Positions 27,907 to 38,161 of a stretch of DNA of 40,172 nucleotides are shown piece by piece. Source of the DNA: a virus. The position numbers and the translations under genes are program-made. Location of the stretch: positions 1 through 40,172 of the IMG/VR virus record IMGVR_UViG_3300025132_000097; one strand, 5' to 3'. Numbering within the stretch: the first letter of the stretch is position 1; every line of letters begins with the position of its first letter. Under the pieces are notes generated by a model. It made no database searches. It was not told where the DNA came from and was given only the letters and a program-made list of their open reading frames with translations.

Positions 27907-28512
27907 ATGGCAACAGCAGCAGCAGACATAGATTTAGTAAACAGAGCTTTAGCACTTTTAGGTGTTGAGGCCATAACTTCATTAGCAGATACAAGTAAAC
28001 CTGCAGCAACTGCAAGTGTATTATTTGATGATACAAGAGCTGCAGTATTTAGAGCTCATCCTTGGAATTGCTTAATTAAGCGAGTTTCATTAGCACAAGA
28101 CGCGGTAGCACCCGCTTATGGCTACACTTATAAATATGCTCTACCTGCAGATTATTTAAGACTTATAAATATAGAAAACGAATTAGAAACTTTTCAGATT
28201 GAAGATAACTTTATCTTATACGATGAAGATACATTAAACATTAGATATGTAGCACTAAATACAGATATAACTAAGTATGACCCTTTATTAAAGGATGCTT
28301 TAGCAGCAAGGCTTGCGTATGAATTAGCGCAACCTTTATTACAAAGCACAGGTGCAATGTCAGACATGTTTGCATTATATGAAACTAAATTAAAAGAAGC
28401 TAGGTATGTAGATGCACAAGAAAATTGTTATGAAACATTAGAAGCAGACTACTGGCTAGAATCAAGGCAGGGATTAAATAGACCTAATATTCAAACACCG
28501 CCAAGGAAGTAA
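27907..28512 (+). CDS. tail tubular protein A (T7 gp11-like)
   Basis: 201 residues, close to 196 in T7. The start has IDLVNRALALLGVEAITSL and the core DDTRAAVFRAHPWNCLIKR, both typical of gp11-like adaptors, then YALPADYLRLINIE and a helical end (YVDAQENCYETLEADYW). It forms the ring under the portal to which tail tube B binds. TTGGAG precedes the ATG. It is the first gene after the terminator. Confidence 0.9.
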   Translation: MATAAADIDLVNRALALLGVEAITSLADTSKPAATASVLFDDTRAAVFRAHPWNCLIKRVSLAQDAVAPAYGYTYKYALPADYLRLINIENELETFQIEDNFILYDEDTLNIRYVALNTDITKYDPLLKDALAARLAYELAQPLLQSTGAMSDMFALYETKLKEARYVDAQENCYETLEADYWLESRQGLNRPNIQTPPRK

Positions 28513-28514
28513 CA

Positions 28515-30524
28515 ATGGCTAAGGTCACTCCGATACAAACAAACTTCACAGGTGGTGAAATTAGCCCAAAGCTATTTGGCCGTGTAGATCTAGAAAAATA
28601 TACACAAAGCTGTAAGACTGTACAAAACTATATTGTATTTCCACATGGTGGATTAACTAAAAGATCAGGCACAAGATTTATAGCTGAATGTAAAGACAGC
28701 ACAAATAACAAAAGATTAATACCATTTGTATTTAGTACAACACAAGCTTATGTACTAGAGTTTGGAAATGACTACATTAGATTTTATCGTAATGAAGGTC
28801 AAATAACATCAGGCGGTTCTGCCTATGAAATATCAAGCCCTTATGGTGAAGAATACTTAGATGATTTATCATTTGTACAATCAGCAGATGTTTTATATAT
28901 AACACACCCTGAATTTCAAACACGTAAGTTAACTAGGACTGGACATACAGCATTCACTATTACAAAGTTTGAACCACAAGATGGTCCATACTTAAGTGAT
29001 AATGTAACTAGTACTACATTAACTATTAGCGATCAAAGTGTAGGTACCGGTAGAACACTGACAGCCAGCGGTAGCCTTTTTGCAGCCACTGACGTTGATC
29101 GTGTATATAGGTTAAAAGATGGTTATGGCTTAATTACAGGTTATACTAGTGCTACTGTTGTAACTGCTACAGTTGTAGTAGCAATTGGCAGTGGTTCAGC
29201 TCAAACTGATTGGGCACTAGGAGCGTGGTCAAGTACTACAGGCTGGCCGGCTTGTGCTACATTTTATCAAGACCGTTTATTTTTTGCTAATACAACAAAT
29301 CAACCAAATACAGTATTTAGTAGTAAATCAGGAGACTTTGAAAACTTTGCAGCAAATGATGTAAGTACATCTGCAGTTGCTGATGATTCAGCACTTATAT
29401 TTACATTATCGACAGATCAGGTAAATGCTATACGTTGGATGTATGGTGCAAAACAATTAGAGTTAGGTACATCAGATGGTCCATTTTTAATGTCATCAGG
29501 TTCTGATAACTTAGCACTAACACCTACAAACGTTACAGTAAATAGAGAATCAACAGACGGTGTAGCTGCACAAAAACCTGTTGGTGCTAGTAAATTTACA
29601 ATATATACAGATTCAAACAAAAGACGTCTTAGAGAACTAGGTTATAAATTAGAAGTAGATGGTTTTGTAACAAATGACTTAACTTTACTTGCAGAACATA
29701 TAACAGGCGGTTCTACAATTAAAGCATTAGCTTATGCACGATCTCCTAACAACATTGTATGGATGTTATTAGCAGATGGTACATTAAAAGGTATGACGTA
29801 TGAACGAGATCAAAATGTCGTAGCATTTCACCGTCATGTATTAGGTGGCACTAATGTAAGTATAAAATCTATTGCTAGTATACCTAACTCAACGGAAACA
29901 GAGAATCAACTATACTTAATTGTAAGCCGTACAATTAATGGTGCTACAAAACATTATGTAGAATTTTTAGAAGAAGTATTTGATACAAACGAAGGTAAGA
30001 CAGCAGAAGATGCTTTCTTTGTAGATTCAGGTTTAACATATTCAGGTTCAGCTGCTTCAACTATTTCAGGACTTACTCACTTAGAAGGTCAATCAGTAAA
30101 AGTACTAGCTAATGGTGCAACACACCCTGATGTTACAGTGTCATCAGGAGCTATTACATTAACAAGAACTACAACTAAGTGTCACATAGGTTTAGGCTAT
30201 ACAGCTTCAACTACAACATTAGATCCAGAAGTACAGACAGAAACTGGTACAGCTCAAGGTAAAGTAAAACGTATAGAACGAGCTAGTATACGAGTTGTAG
30301 ATACATACACTCTACAAGTCGGAGAAGAAGGCGGTACAATTGAAGAGATACCATTTAGATCTGCTAGTGACCCTATGGATAGTATTACCTTATTTACTGG
30401 TGATAAACGTATACTTATTAATCATCAACCAGAGCGTAAATTTAACTTAGTTATACAACATGATAAGCCACAACCATGTACGGTATTGGCCATTATGTAT
30501 GCATTGGTGGTGTCCGACAGATGA
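28515..30524 (+). CDS. tail tubular protein B (T7 gp12-like)
   Basis: 669 residues, somewhat shorter than T7 gp12 (794). Opening TNFTGGEISPKLFGRVDLEK and the following NYIVFPHGGLTKRSGTRFIA are diagnostic of the family, as is YQDRLFFANTTNQPNTVF in the middle. It forms the nozzle of the tail. The C-terminal third contains a bulky beta insertion (about 500-580) that may face outward. It starts two bases after the tail-tube A stop. Confidence 0.9.
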   Translation: MAKVTPIQTNFTGGEISPKLFGRVDLEKYTQSCKTVQNYIVFPHGGLTKRSGTRFIAECKDSTNNKRLIPFVFSTTQAYVLEFGNDYIRFYRNEGQITSGGSAYEISSPYGEEYLDDLSFVQSADVLYITHPEFQTRKLTRTGHTAFTITKFEPQDGPYLSDNVTSTTLTISDQSVGTGRTLTASGSLFAATDVDRVYRLKDGYGLITGYTSATVVTATVVVAIGSGSAQTDWALGAWSSTTGWPACATFYQDRLFFANTTNQPNTVFSSKSGDFENFAANDVSTSAVADDSALIFTLSTDQVNAIRWMYGAKQLELGTSDGPFLMSSGSDNLALTPTNVTVNRESTDGVAAQKPVGASKFTIYTDSNKRRLRELGYKLEVDGFVTNDLTLLAEHITGGSTIKALAYARSPNNIVWMLLADGTLKGMTYERDQNVVAFHRHVLGGTNVSIKSIASIPNSTETENQLYLIVSRTINGATKHYVEFLEEVFDTNEGKTAEDAFFVDSGLTYSGSAASTISGLTHLEGQSVKVLANGATHPDVTVSSGAITLTRTTTKCHIGLGYTASTTTLDPEVQTETGTAQGKVKRIERASIRVVDTYTLQVGEEGGTIEEIPFRSASDPMDSITLFTGDKRILINHQPERKFNLVIQHDKPQPCTVLAIMYALVVSDR

Positions 30525-30532
30525 TATATAAG
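30504..30532 (+). promoter_or_regulatory. possible promoter before the internal virion genes
   Basis: TTGGTG, 17-base spacer, TATAAG, about 30 bases before the ATG at 30562, overlapping the end of the tail-tube B gene. Hexamers and spacing are reasonable but AT-rich sequence makes chance matches common. Confidence 0.4.
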
Positions 30533-30561
30533 ATAATATTACATAAAAGGAGAATGTCTTA

Positions 30562-31014
30562 ATGTGTATTTCAGCGGCAATAATGGCAGCCGGCACTGTT
30601 TTAACCCTTAGTCAACAAGAGACTGAGTTACAGACTGCTGAAAATGCTATGAATTATAATCTAGCTTTAGCTGATCAAAATAAGATTATGATTGACGATC
30701 AAACAGAGTTTGCTGTAGGAAGGCACGTTGATTCCGTACAACGGGTATTAGGTAGCCAACGAGCAGGTTATGGAGCTGCTGGTGTTACAATGGAAGGTAC
30801 ACCAACTAATGTAGCTATAGATAGTGCTACACAAGGTGAAATAGATCGACTAGCAATTAAGTATGGTGGTGAAGTCAAGCAAGCAAATGTTGATTCACAA
30901 AAAGCTACTACAAGATTTAAAGGTCAATCAATTGAAGCACAAGGAGAACTTGCTATGATGCAGACAGTCTTAGGCGGTGCTGATAAAGCAGAAAAAGGAG
31001 GCTATTTCAACTGA
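30562..31014 (+). CDS. internal virion protein A (T7 gp14-like)
   Basis: 150 residues. Starts MCISAAIMAAGTVLTL, a hydrophobic segment resembling the membrane-active N-terminus of gp14, then a helical, Gln-rich body with RVLGSQRAGYGAAGVTMEGT and AIDSATQGEIDRLAIKYGGE, which are typical of the family. In T7, gp14 leaves the head first and forms a pore in the outer membrane. AAAGGAG stands ahead of the ATG. The stop overlaps the next start (TGATG). Confidence 0.8.
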   Translation: MCISAAIMAAGTVLTLSQQETELQTAENAMNYNLALADQNKIMIDDQTEFAVGRHVDSVQRVLGSQRAGYGAAGVTMEGTPTNVAIDSATQGEIDRLAIKYGGEVKQANVDSQKATTRFKGQSIEAQGELAMMQTVLGGADKAEKGGYFN

Positions 31015-32093
31015 TGCCTATAGTACCAACATATACAACTAATACTGAACAAGCTTCTAACTTTGAGGTAGAAGAGGCTAAGAATTGGGTATTTAATAAC
31101 TCAGCTAAGTTTGAGCAAATAGAAACTGACTTTGAAAAAAAGTTAAATTCTTCTATTGACCCAATTGAATATGCAAGAGATCCATCTAATTCAGATCGAG
31201 ATAATCCTAATACTTATACAAATCAAGTAAAAAACTTTATTGATGAAACATTACAAGATGATCAATTTACACCACCTAATAAACCAGCAGAAGATCTTTG
31301 GTCAGCTTACACAAGTAAATATAAAGAGCAATCTTTAACACAAGCAATTGTATCAGAATCTGCAATTAATATGAATGGCAGAAAACAAATACTTACAAAT
31401 ACTATTAATGATTACTCTAAATTAATTGAAGAAAAACCAGAAATGTACGAGTTAAAGCAAAATCAAACTATGTTTGCACTAGAAGGTTCTAGAGAGTATA
31501 TCTCAACAAATAATAAGTTTGAACTAGAAGATAAAGTTAAAAAAGATTACCATACAGCATATATGAAGGGAACTTCTAAAACACAGCCGATGAAGCTTAT
31601 GGAAGAAATATTATCTGGTAAGCATAATCAAATGAATTCTGATGAACAGAAAAAACACTATAAAGCTGCATTTAGTAATTATGTAGTACAGTCAGAAAAA
31701 AATATTAAAGAGCTAAATAATTTTATAAATGACGAAATGGCTAGAATACACTCAGGTGAAAAAAGTAATCTTGAAAATCTTACAATGGAAGATTATTTTA
31801 CAGATGAACTTGTTATGCAGCTGGCAGCAACTACACCTTGGTTTCAAAAGAATATGACAGATCCTACTAGACGAACATCTAGAGGTGAATCACAGAGAAC
31901 TGAAAGTGCCATGTATGATGGTACAGTTTATTTATATCCTACAATAAGGTGGGACGGCAGCAATCAAATAACTGATATTGAAGATTACTTTTTATATGCA
32001 TTAGATCAGGGAGATGCTCTTGCTGTTAAAGACGAAAAACAAGCTATATCAATTAGTAAAAAAATGTCGAGGTTATTAAGTTATGGCCATTAA
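31014..32093 (+). CDS. internal virion protein B, unknown fold
   Basis: 359 residues, highly charged and mostly helical, without membrane parts: VEEAKNWVFNNSAKFEQIET, PPNKPAEDLWSAYTSKYKEQ, MEDYFTDELVMQLAATTPWF. It lies where T7 has gene 15-type proteins, between gp14-like and gp16-like genes, and is coupled by TGATG at its start and an 11-base overlap at its end. A role in the ejected core is inferred from order and composition. Confidence 0.7.
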   Translation: MPIVPTYTTNTEQASNFEVEEAKNWVFNNSAKFEQIETDFEKKLNSSIDPIEYARDPSNSDRDNPNTYTNQVKNFIDETLQDDQFTPPNKPAEDLWSAYTSKYKEQSLTQAIVSESAINMNGRKQILTNTINDYSKLIEEKPEMYELKQNQTMFALEGSREYISTNNKFELEDKVKKDYHTAYMKGTSKTQPMKLMEEILSGKHNQMNSDEQKKHYKAAFSNYVVQSEKNIKELNNFINDEMARIHSGEKSNLENLTMEDYFTDELVMQLAATTPWFQKNMTDPTRRTSRGESQRTESAMYDGTVYLYPTIRWDGSNQITDIEDYFLYALDQGDALAVKDEKQAISISKKMSRLLSYGH

Positions 32094-33573
32094 AACATAT
32101 ACAGCTAGACAAAGCGTAAATATTAATGTTGGCGGAATTGGCGGCGGCGCTCAGATGTCAGGAGTTTCAGGCGGCGGTAGTCTAGGTAATACTATTATGG
32201 ATATAGGTGCTAGGTTATTAAATGCAAAAAAAGATGCTGAGTTAAATAAGACAGCTGCTAACAATGTAACAAAATTAACTAATAAAATTTCAGATGAAGA
32301 ATTTAGAGTGGATCTTGATCGAGACTTAACAGATTTACCAACAAAAGTTATGGAAGCCGGTGGAGATGCTTATAGTGCTACACTAGACTTTGCAAAAAAA
32401 TATGACTTAGACTTTGGAGATAAAGATACTGCAGCAAAAATTATGCAGTTAAGTTTGACTCAATATCAAAGTAAATCAAGCCAATATAAAAATGACAGAA
32501 CAGGTTTTATCTTATCATATCCTGGGGCAAAAGAAGCAATGGGAAACTTAGTCCCTGAAGATAAAGAATATCACGATAAACTTAGAGCTTTAGCAAAACA
32601 GCACGGTGTTAAACTACAAAATGGTTTTGATAATAACTTTATATCTCAAGAAAATACAAGGTATGGTACATTAGTCGGTACACAAAAATATGAATATCTA
32701 CTTAACTTGCAAAAGACTATGGGCCCAGAAGTTTTTGAAGAATTTTTATATGCTATAAGTGATACTAAAAATTCTAGCTTAGATATTACAGACAGGCTTG
32801 GTATAACCATGCCTGAAGATTTTGCTAAAGTATTTTATGGTGCTACGGCTACAAGTGAAGATATTAAAGCAATTGAAGAACTAAGTAATATAACAAATGC
32901 AGCTAAAGCACTAACTTCAGACTTACTACCAGGTTTAACAGCTGGTACAATGCAAGACTCTGATGTTTTTACACAAAAAATGAAGCAGCTTATCTTTAAA
33001 TATATGGGTAATGGTTTTTCAGCTGAAGATGCAGCACAACAAGTGCTTAGTCACATAAAAAGAGATAAAGAATTTACAAATAACCCAATGTCTTTTGTAG
33101 GAGTAATTGATACAGCTTACTTAAATCAAAGATTTAAAAATTTTCCTGGCTACACGCAAGATGTAATTGACTTTACAAAGTCTTTACACTTTGATGAAGT
33201 TAAAGGACATTTATTTGAAATGGTTTATCCTCAAATGATTAAAAATGTTCCTGCAATAAGAGCTGAGGTAGAATCAGAAATGGCCGGCGGTTCACAAGAT
33301 GTAATAGACAAAGAAATTGAATCACGAACTAAGACAAAGCTAAAAAGTGCCTTTATACAAAACATGAGAGTTGTTAATCACGAAGACGGACGAAAAGGTT
33401 TTACAATACAGATTAAAGATTTATATAACTATGAGACTCACTACAACAAAAATGGAGAACCATTAGTTATACCATATGAAGCAGTTGCAGGTAGAAACTT
33501 TTATCAAGATGCTGTATTTTCAGAAAGAGGTAAACCTACATTTTATGATCTTGGAGCACCATTTAGAGAATGA
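32083..33573 (+). CDS. internal virion protein C (gp15-like by position)
   Basis: 496 residues. A Gly-rich N-terminus (SVNINVGGIGGGAQMSGVSG) is followed by long helices (DIGARLLNAKKDAELNKTAA, FDEVKGHLFEMVYPQMIKN). The Gly-rich start may be flexible for passage through the tail. Its length is less than T7 gp15 (747). It overlaps the previous gene by 11 bases and the next by ATGA. Predicted to be ejected with DNA and form part of the trans-envelope channel; no enzymatic motif. Confidence 0.7.
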   Translation: MAIKTYTARQSVNINVGGIGGGAQMSGVSGGGSLGNTIMDIGARLLNAKKDAELNKTAANNVTKLTNKISDEEFRVDLDRDLTDLPTKVMEAGGDAYSATLDFAKKYDLDFGDKDTAAKIMQLSLTQYQSKSSQYKNDRTGFILSYPGAKEAMGNLVPEDKEYHDKLRALAKQHGVKLQNGFDNNFISQENTRYGTLVGTQKYEYLLNLQKTMGPEVFEEFLYAISDTKNSSLDITDRLGITMPEDFAKVFYGATATSEDIKAIEELSNITNAAKALTSDLLPGLTAGTMQDSDVFTQKMKQLIFKYMGNGFSAEDAAQQVLSHIKRDKEFTNNPMSFVGVIDTAYLNQRFKNFPGYTQDVIDFTKSLHFDEVKGHLFEMVYPQMIKNVPAIRAEVESEMAGGSQDVIDKEIESRTKTKLKSAFIQNMRVVNHEDGRKGFTIQIKDLYNYETHYNKNGEPLVIPYEAVAGRNFYQDAVFSERGKPTFYDLGAPFRE

Positions 33574-35360
33574 ATTTTTTACAAGTTAAAAAGAAACATG
33601 TTGATACTGAAGGTTATGGCAGACTTTATGATCGTCTAGACATAGGCTCTACAGCTGTTTCAGATGCTGCATGGGACAGAGGCTGGAACTTTACAGGTAC
33701 TGATTCATTAAAAAGAATGTACAAAGATTCTATACTTCAGAGCTTTGAACAAAAGACAATGAATGGTAATTCATTAAGTAATCAAGAGGTTAGTCACTTA
33801 CTTGATTTAGATGAAACAACAAGCCTTAGTGAATTTAATATAATAGATGAAGCAGAAGCTCGTAATGAAATTAAAGATGCAGGCTTAATGCAGCACTTAG
33901 AAATAGATGGTCCGATCTCTAATATACGTTTATCTAATTTAATTAAACGTAAAAAAAGATCTATGGAAAATGACTGGGTACTAAGGCAAGCTGAAGGTAC
34001 ACAATTTTTAAGAGGCTTAGGTATTGAAATGTTTGCAGCAGTTGTAGACCCTTTAAACATACCTCTTATGTTTACAGCAGCTCTTAATAAACCTAAATGG
34101 TTTATTGAACGCTTAAAATCTTCTAGTAGACTAAGTGCTAACGTTCAATTAGGTGCTTATACTGGTGCTGCTGCTTCTGCAGCTTTAGAGGTACCAATTT
34201 ATGCTCAAGCACGACAAGATCAGTTAGACTATACGGCAGTTAACTCAGTTATTAATATTGCATTTGGTGGTATATTTTCAGGTGCTCTTGGTACCTTAGG
34301 CCATGCAACAGGTATGGATGCTAGATTAATATCTGATATTGTAGCTCCTAGAGATAAAGCCGGCGTAATAAGAAATGCACCATATAGAGGTGGCGGTTTA
34401 GGAGACCCTGATGAAGTTGCTAAAGCTAAGCTACACAAAGCCGCAAAAGATATAGAAGATGGTAAAGATGTAGATGTAGGACCAATTGACGAATTAGTAG
34501 ATTTACAAATTTCAAGATCTGACTTTGATCGAGCTCATAAAGCATATGATGACATATTACAAATTAATGTAAAAATAAATAAAGCTGAAACTAATTTTAA
34601 TAAAAAAGAGTTTCCTACTGATAAACAAGTAGAAGCACATAGTAAATTAATAGATAAACTAGAAAAACAAAAAGCAGCTTTGTTAGATGGAGCAGGTCCT
34701 AACTATAATGCTATAGCAGGAATAATTAGAAAATTTTCAGAGCACGAAAATGTTGTAATATCAAATCCACCTGGTAAATTTACAAAGACAGTAGACGGTA
34801 AAGAAAAGACAGTTAACATTGAAGAACTAACTGGCACAGAAAAAGAAATAGCATTAAAAAATGAAAAATTAAAACGAGAAAAAATTAAGCAGTCAGAAGA
34901 GCAGCTTGTAGAAATGTTAAATAAATTAAAAAAAGATGGCGGTGAAATTGACGAGATTTTAGCTATGTTTGACCCAGAGCATAAGTTTATGGCAACTGAC
35001 GGTCTTAGAGCTCCTGATGCAGTTAAAGGCGATCATCGATCTAAAAAAGGCGAGATGCTTAGAGAAAAAATTATAAACTTAGCTAATGATACAGGTGATG
35101 ACGGTCTTGTAGGTCCAAGGCAACAAAAAGCTAACAACGATGCAGATGAATATAGATCTAGTGAAAATCAAGAAGATAAAGGCTTAGATGCAGAAACAGA
35201 AAATAACATTGCTATTCTTACAGATTTAGTAGGAGAGAAAAAAGTAGCTTCAATATTAGAAGATGTTACTATCATTAATAATACATTCGATCTTACAATA
35301 GGTAGTAAAGATGTTAATAATGTTTTAAGAAAAATTATGAAGTGTAAGGAGATATCATGA
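33570..35360 (+). CDS. internal virion protein D, helical, with hydrophobic central part
   Basis: 596 residues. N-terminal region with RGWNFTGTDSLKRMYKDSIL; a hydrophobic Ala/Gly-rich stretch at about 155-260 (FLRGLGIEMFAAVVDPLNIP, AAASAALEVPIY, VINIAFGGIFSGALGTLGHA) that could insert in a membrane; and a charged coiled-coil C-terminal half (about 310-470). Similar membrane-plus-coil mixtures occur in gp16-like ejection proteins. ATGA overlaps on both sides. No transglycosylase motif is visible at the N-terminus. Confidence 0.75.
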   Translation: MNFLQVKKKHVDTEGYGRLYDRLDIGSTAVSDAAWDRGWNFTGTDSLKRMYKDSILQSFEQKTMNGNSLSNQEVSHLLDLDETTSLSEFNIIDEAEARNEIKDAGLMQHLEIDGPISNIRLSNLIKRKKRSMENDWVLRQAEGTQFLRGLGIEMFAAVVDPLNIPLMFTAALNKPKWFIERLKSSSRLSANVQLGAYTGAAASAALEVPIYAQARQDQLDYTAVNSVINIAFGGIFSGALGTLGHATGMDARLISDIVAPRDKAGVIRNAPYRGGGLGDPDEVAKAKLHKAAKDIEDGKDVDVGPIDELVDLQISRSDFDRAHKAYDDILQINVKINKAETNFNKKEFPTDKQVEAHSKLIDKLEKQKAALLDGAGPNYNAIAGIIRKFSEHENVVISNPPGKFTKTVDGKEKTVNIEELTGTEKEIALKNEKLKREKIKQSEEQLVEMLNKLKKDGGEIDEILAMFDPEHKFMATDGLRAPDAVKGDHRSKKGEMLREKIINLANDTGDDGLVGPRQQKANNDADEYRSSENQEDKGLDAETENNIAILTDLVGEKKVASILEDVTIINNTFDLTIGSKDVNNVLRKIMKCKEIS

Positions 35361-38161
35361 CAGCTTGTAATTCTTTATCATTTAAAGAAGAACTTAGAAA
35401 GTTAATAACTAGAGAAAAGTTACAAAAACAAAACTTACAGCTAAGTGACAACAAGATAGATGATTTAATTGATAGCATTGTAGAAATTACAATGGCTAAA
35501 AATTCTCAAAAATTAAAGTTTCCTAGAACAGACGCTGAGCTAACAAAAGAAGTTTTAGCTGAGTTAGAGATTGCTAGAAAACAGGAAATAAAAGCAATAC
35601 TACATGATGAAATAGTAGTTGAATCTGCAATAGAGAGGCTTGCTAATACTGAAGATCCTGTAGGTGCATTACAATCTTTCTTAGTAGGTACAGTACGAAC
35701 ATTTAGTAAAACTGGTGGTATAGCAAAACAAAAAGGTTCTAAGCTGTCTATAGATACTATGCAAGTTACTGAAAAAGAACAAGCAGTTGGTTTGCTTCAA
35801 GATGACTTAGAAAATAATAATGTCTTAGAAATTTTTAGAGATGAAAAGATGGAAGAGACAATTTTAGATGTAGGTTTTAAAGTATTAAAAGACCCTACAT
35901 TTAAACCAACAGGCCCAAAAGAACAAGCTGCAGCAAAAATTGCTAAGATCTTAATTAAGCAGTGGGAAGCAAGATCAAATGTATCTAAAGCCAATGGAGC
36001 TTACAAGGGAAGAGCTGAAGATGCTTTTGAAGAAATATTTGGACTACAAGGCCACGATCAAGCTACTCTATATAAAGCAGATAAAGATGAATGGAAAAAA
36101 TTTATGAGAGATAATATGGATACAGAAAATGCTGTATTTATAGATGCAGAAGGTGCAATAGATACTCGTATTGATGATACTAATATAGATAAATACCTAG
36201 ATGAACTTTGGGATACTATTACAACTGGTAGAAATATGATTTACAGTGGCGACTCATATGCTTTTGGAAATAGTGGTACTAATATGTTTGTAAGACGAAT
36301 GCAAAATATTGTTAGAAAAGCTTTTAAAGGTAAACGTAACTTAGCTGCAAAAGAATCTACACCTGCACAAATAAAGTTTAAATCTGGTAAAGCAGCAAAA
36401 GAATATAAAGATAAATATATTAAAAGATCGGTAGTTGAATCTGTTTATAATCAAGTAACAGGCCAAGCCAATAATAATGTATTGCTTAGAGAGCTAGGTA
36501 CTAATCCTAGAGATCAGCTTAAAAGAATTTATAGTAGAATGCAGAGTGTAGTTAAATCAAGAATTAAAGCAGCTCGTGAAAAACAAAGTAAGACTACTGA
36601 TAAAAAAGAAAAAGCAGAATTAGAAAAAGAAATACTATTTCAAACAAAAAGATTAAGAACATTAGATACTGGTGGAGAAGATTTCAATAGATCTACAAGA
36701 TTACAGTTTGCAGAACTTGACGGCTCTGCTAATATTATGGATAGCGGACCTAGAGCTAATGTACTAGCTCATGCTTCTAGATCTTTAAGACTCATACAAA
36801 CTATGTCAAAACTAGGCCAAGCTACAATTTCAGCCTTTGGTGATATTGCCTTTCAAGTAGGAGCTTTAACAAATTCAGGTATGTCAGGGTTTGAAGCTTT
36901 AGGTAGAACTTTTGGCAACTTATTTGATGGCTTTGGTGGTCAATCAAAAATAAGAAGAAAATATGCTAACTCTTTAGGTGTCGGTGTTCAGATGTTTAAA
37001 GGTTCTTTATTTGCTAAAGTAGGAGTAGGTGAAAATAACTTTCCTGGTCTATTAAGTAGAATGCAAAATCAATTCTTTAAATTTAACTTGATGTCTTGGT
37101 GGAACGATTCTCATGCCATAGGAATGTCATTTAGTTTTATGCACCATATGTCAAGCCACAAAAATAAAGCATTTAAAGATTTAATGCCAGAGGTTAGAAA
37201 AACATTAGAAGATTATAGGCTTGGTGAAAAAGAGTGGGATATACTTAGAAAGTATGGTATACAAAAAATGGAAGCCGAAGAATTAATGACTGTACAAGAT
37301 ATAAGGTACGAAGGTGATGTTAAAAAAGATATTGATGACATCATAGATTCTAGATCAGATAGCGAGTTTAAGGATATTACTACAGTTATTAAAGGTGAAA
37401 CTAAACGATATAAATATAATAAAGCAGAGTACCTAAGTACAATTAGAAGAAGATTTACAACAATGGTAAATGATACATCAAGAACAGGTATTATGATTCC
37501 TGGTGCTTGGGAACAAGCTGTTGTAAAACAAGGCACAAAAGCAGGAACTGGTTTAGGTGAGCTTGTTCGACAAGCAATGTTATTTAAAACATTTCCAATA
37601 ACTGTTGTTAGAAAAGCTTTACTTAATAAAGTTTATTCTCAATCGTACGCTGGTAAATCAAACTTTTCAGGTATGTTTACACTAGTTGCAGGTTCTGCAA
37701 TATTAGGTGCTTTGGCAATACAAACAAAAGAAGTACTTAAAGGTCGTGAACCAAGAAAAATGCTTGATAAGGATACCATATTTGATGGCAAATTTGTACT
37801 AGATTCAATACTACAAGGTGGTGCTTTAGGGTTGTACGGAGATTTGCTAGTTGGTAGTCGTGTTGGTGGTCGTGGTCCTATTGAACAGATAGCGGGACCT
37901 GGGCTTGTGACGTTAAGTGATGTGCTACAAGGACTACAAAATACAGTTAATGACCCTAGTAAGGGACCTAGAGAGATAACAAAGCTGATCAAAAATAACA
38001 TGCCTTATCAAAATTTGTTCTACGGTAAGGCTATTCAGGACTATTTACTGTACAATTTCGTCATAGAATTGTCAAATCCAGGGTATCTTCGTAGAGAAGA
38101 ACAGCGTATAATGAGGGACAGAGGGCAGCAATACTTTGCCCCTAGGATGTTACAAGAATGA
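35357..38161 (+). CDS. large internal virion / ejection protein E (gp16-like C-terminal part)
   Basis: 934 residues. Charged helical N-terminal half (ELRKLITREKLQKQNLQLSD, VLAELEIARKQEIKAILHDE), then helices with Ala/Gly (LIQTMSKLGQATISAFGDIA) and a C-terminal domain with AMLFKTFPITVVRKALLNKV and VAGSAILGALAIQ, features I recall from large ejection proteins of marine podophages. With the preceding gene it seems to replace the single 1318-residue gp16 of T7. Start and end overlap neighbours by ATGA. Confidence 0.8.
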   Translation: MTACNSLSFKEELRKLITREKLQKQNLQLSDNKIDDLIDSIVEITMAKNSQKLKFPRTDAELTKEVLAELEIARKQEIKAILHDEIVVESAIERLANTEDPVGALQSFLVGTVRTFSKTGGIAKQKGSKLSIDTMQVTEKEQAVGLLQDDLENNNVLEIFRDEKMEETILDVGFKVLKDPTFKPTGPKEQAAAKIAKILIKQWEARSNVSKANGAYKGRAEDAFEEIFGLQGHDQATLYKADKDEWKKFMRDNMDTENAVFIDAEGAIDTRIDDTNIDKYLDELWDTITTGRNMIYSGDSYAFGNSGTNMFVRRMQNIVRKAFKGKRNLAAKESTPAQIKFKSGKAAKEYKDKYIKRSVVESVYNQVTGQANNNVLLRELGTNPRDQLKRIYSRMQSVVKSRIKAAREKQSKTTDKKEKAELEKEILFQTKRLRTLDTGGEDFNRSTRLQFAELDGSANIMDSGPRANVLAHASRSLRLIQTMSKLGQATISAFGDIAFQVGALTNSGMSGFEALGRTFGNLFDGFGGQSKIRRKYANSLGVGVQMFKGSLFAKVGVGENNFPGLLSRMQNQFFKFNLMSWWNDSHAIGMSFSFMHHMSSHKNKAFKDLMPEVRKTLEDYRLGEKEWDILRKYGIQKMEAEELMTVQDIRYEGDVKKDIDDIIDSRSDSEFKDITTVIKGETKRYKYNKAEYLSTIRRRFTTMVNDTSRTGIMIPGAWEQAVVKQGTKAGTGLGELVRQAMLFKTFPITVVRKALLNKVYSQSYAGKSNFSGMFTLVAGSAILGALAIQTKEVLKGREPRKMLDKDTIFDGKFVLDSILQGGALGLYGDLLVGSRVGGRGPIEQIAGPGLVTLSDVLQGLQNTVNDPSKGPREITKLIKNNMPYQNLFYGKAIQDYLLYNFVIELSNPGYLRREEQRIMRDRGQQYFAPRMLQE

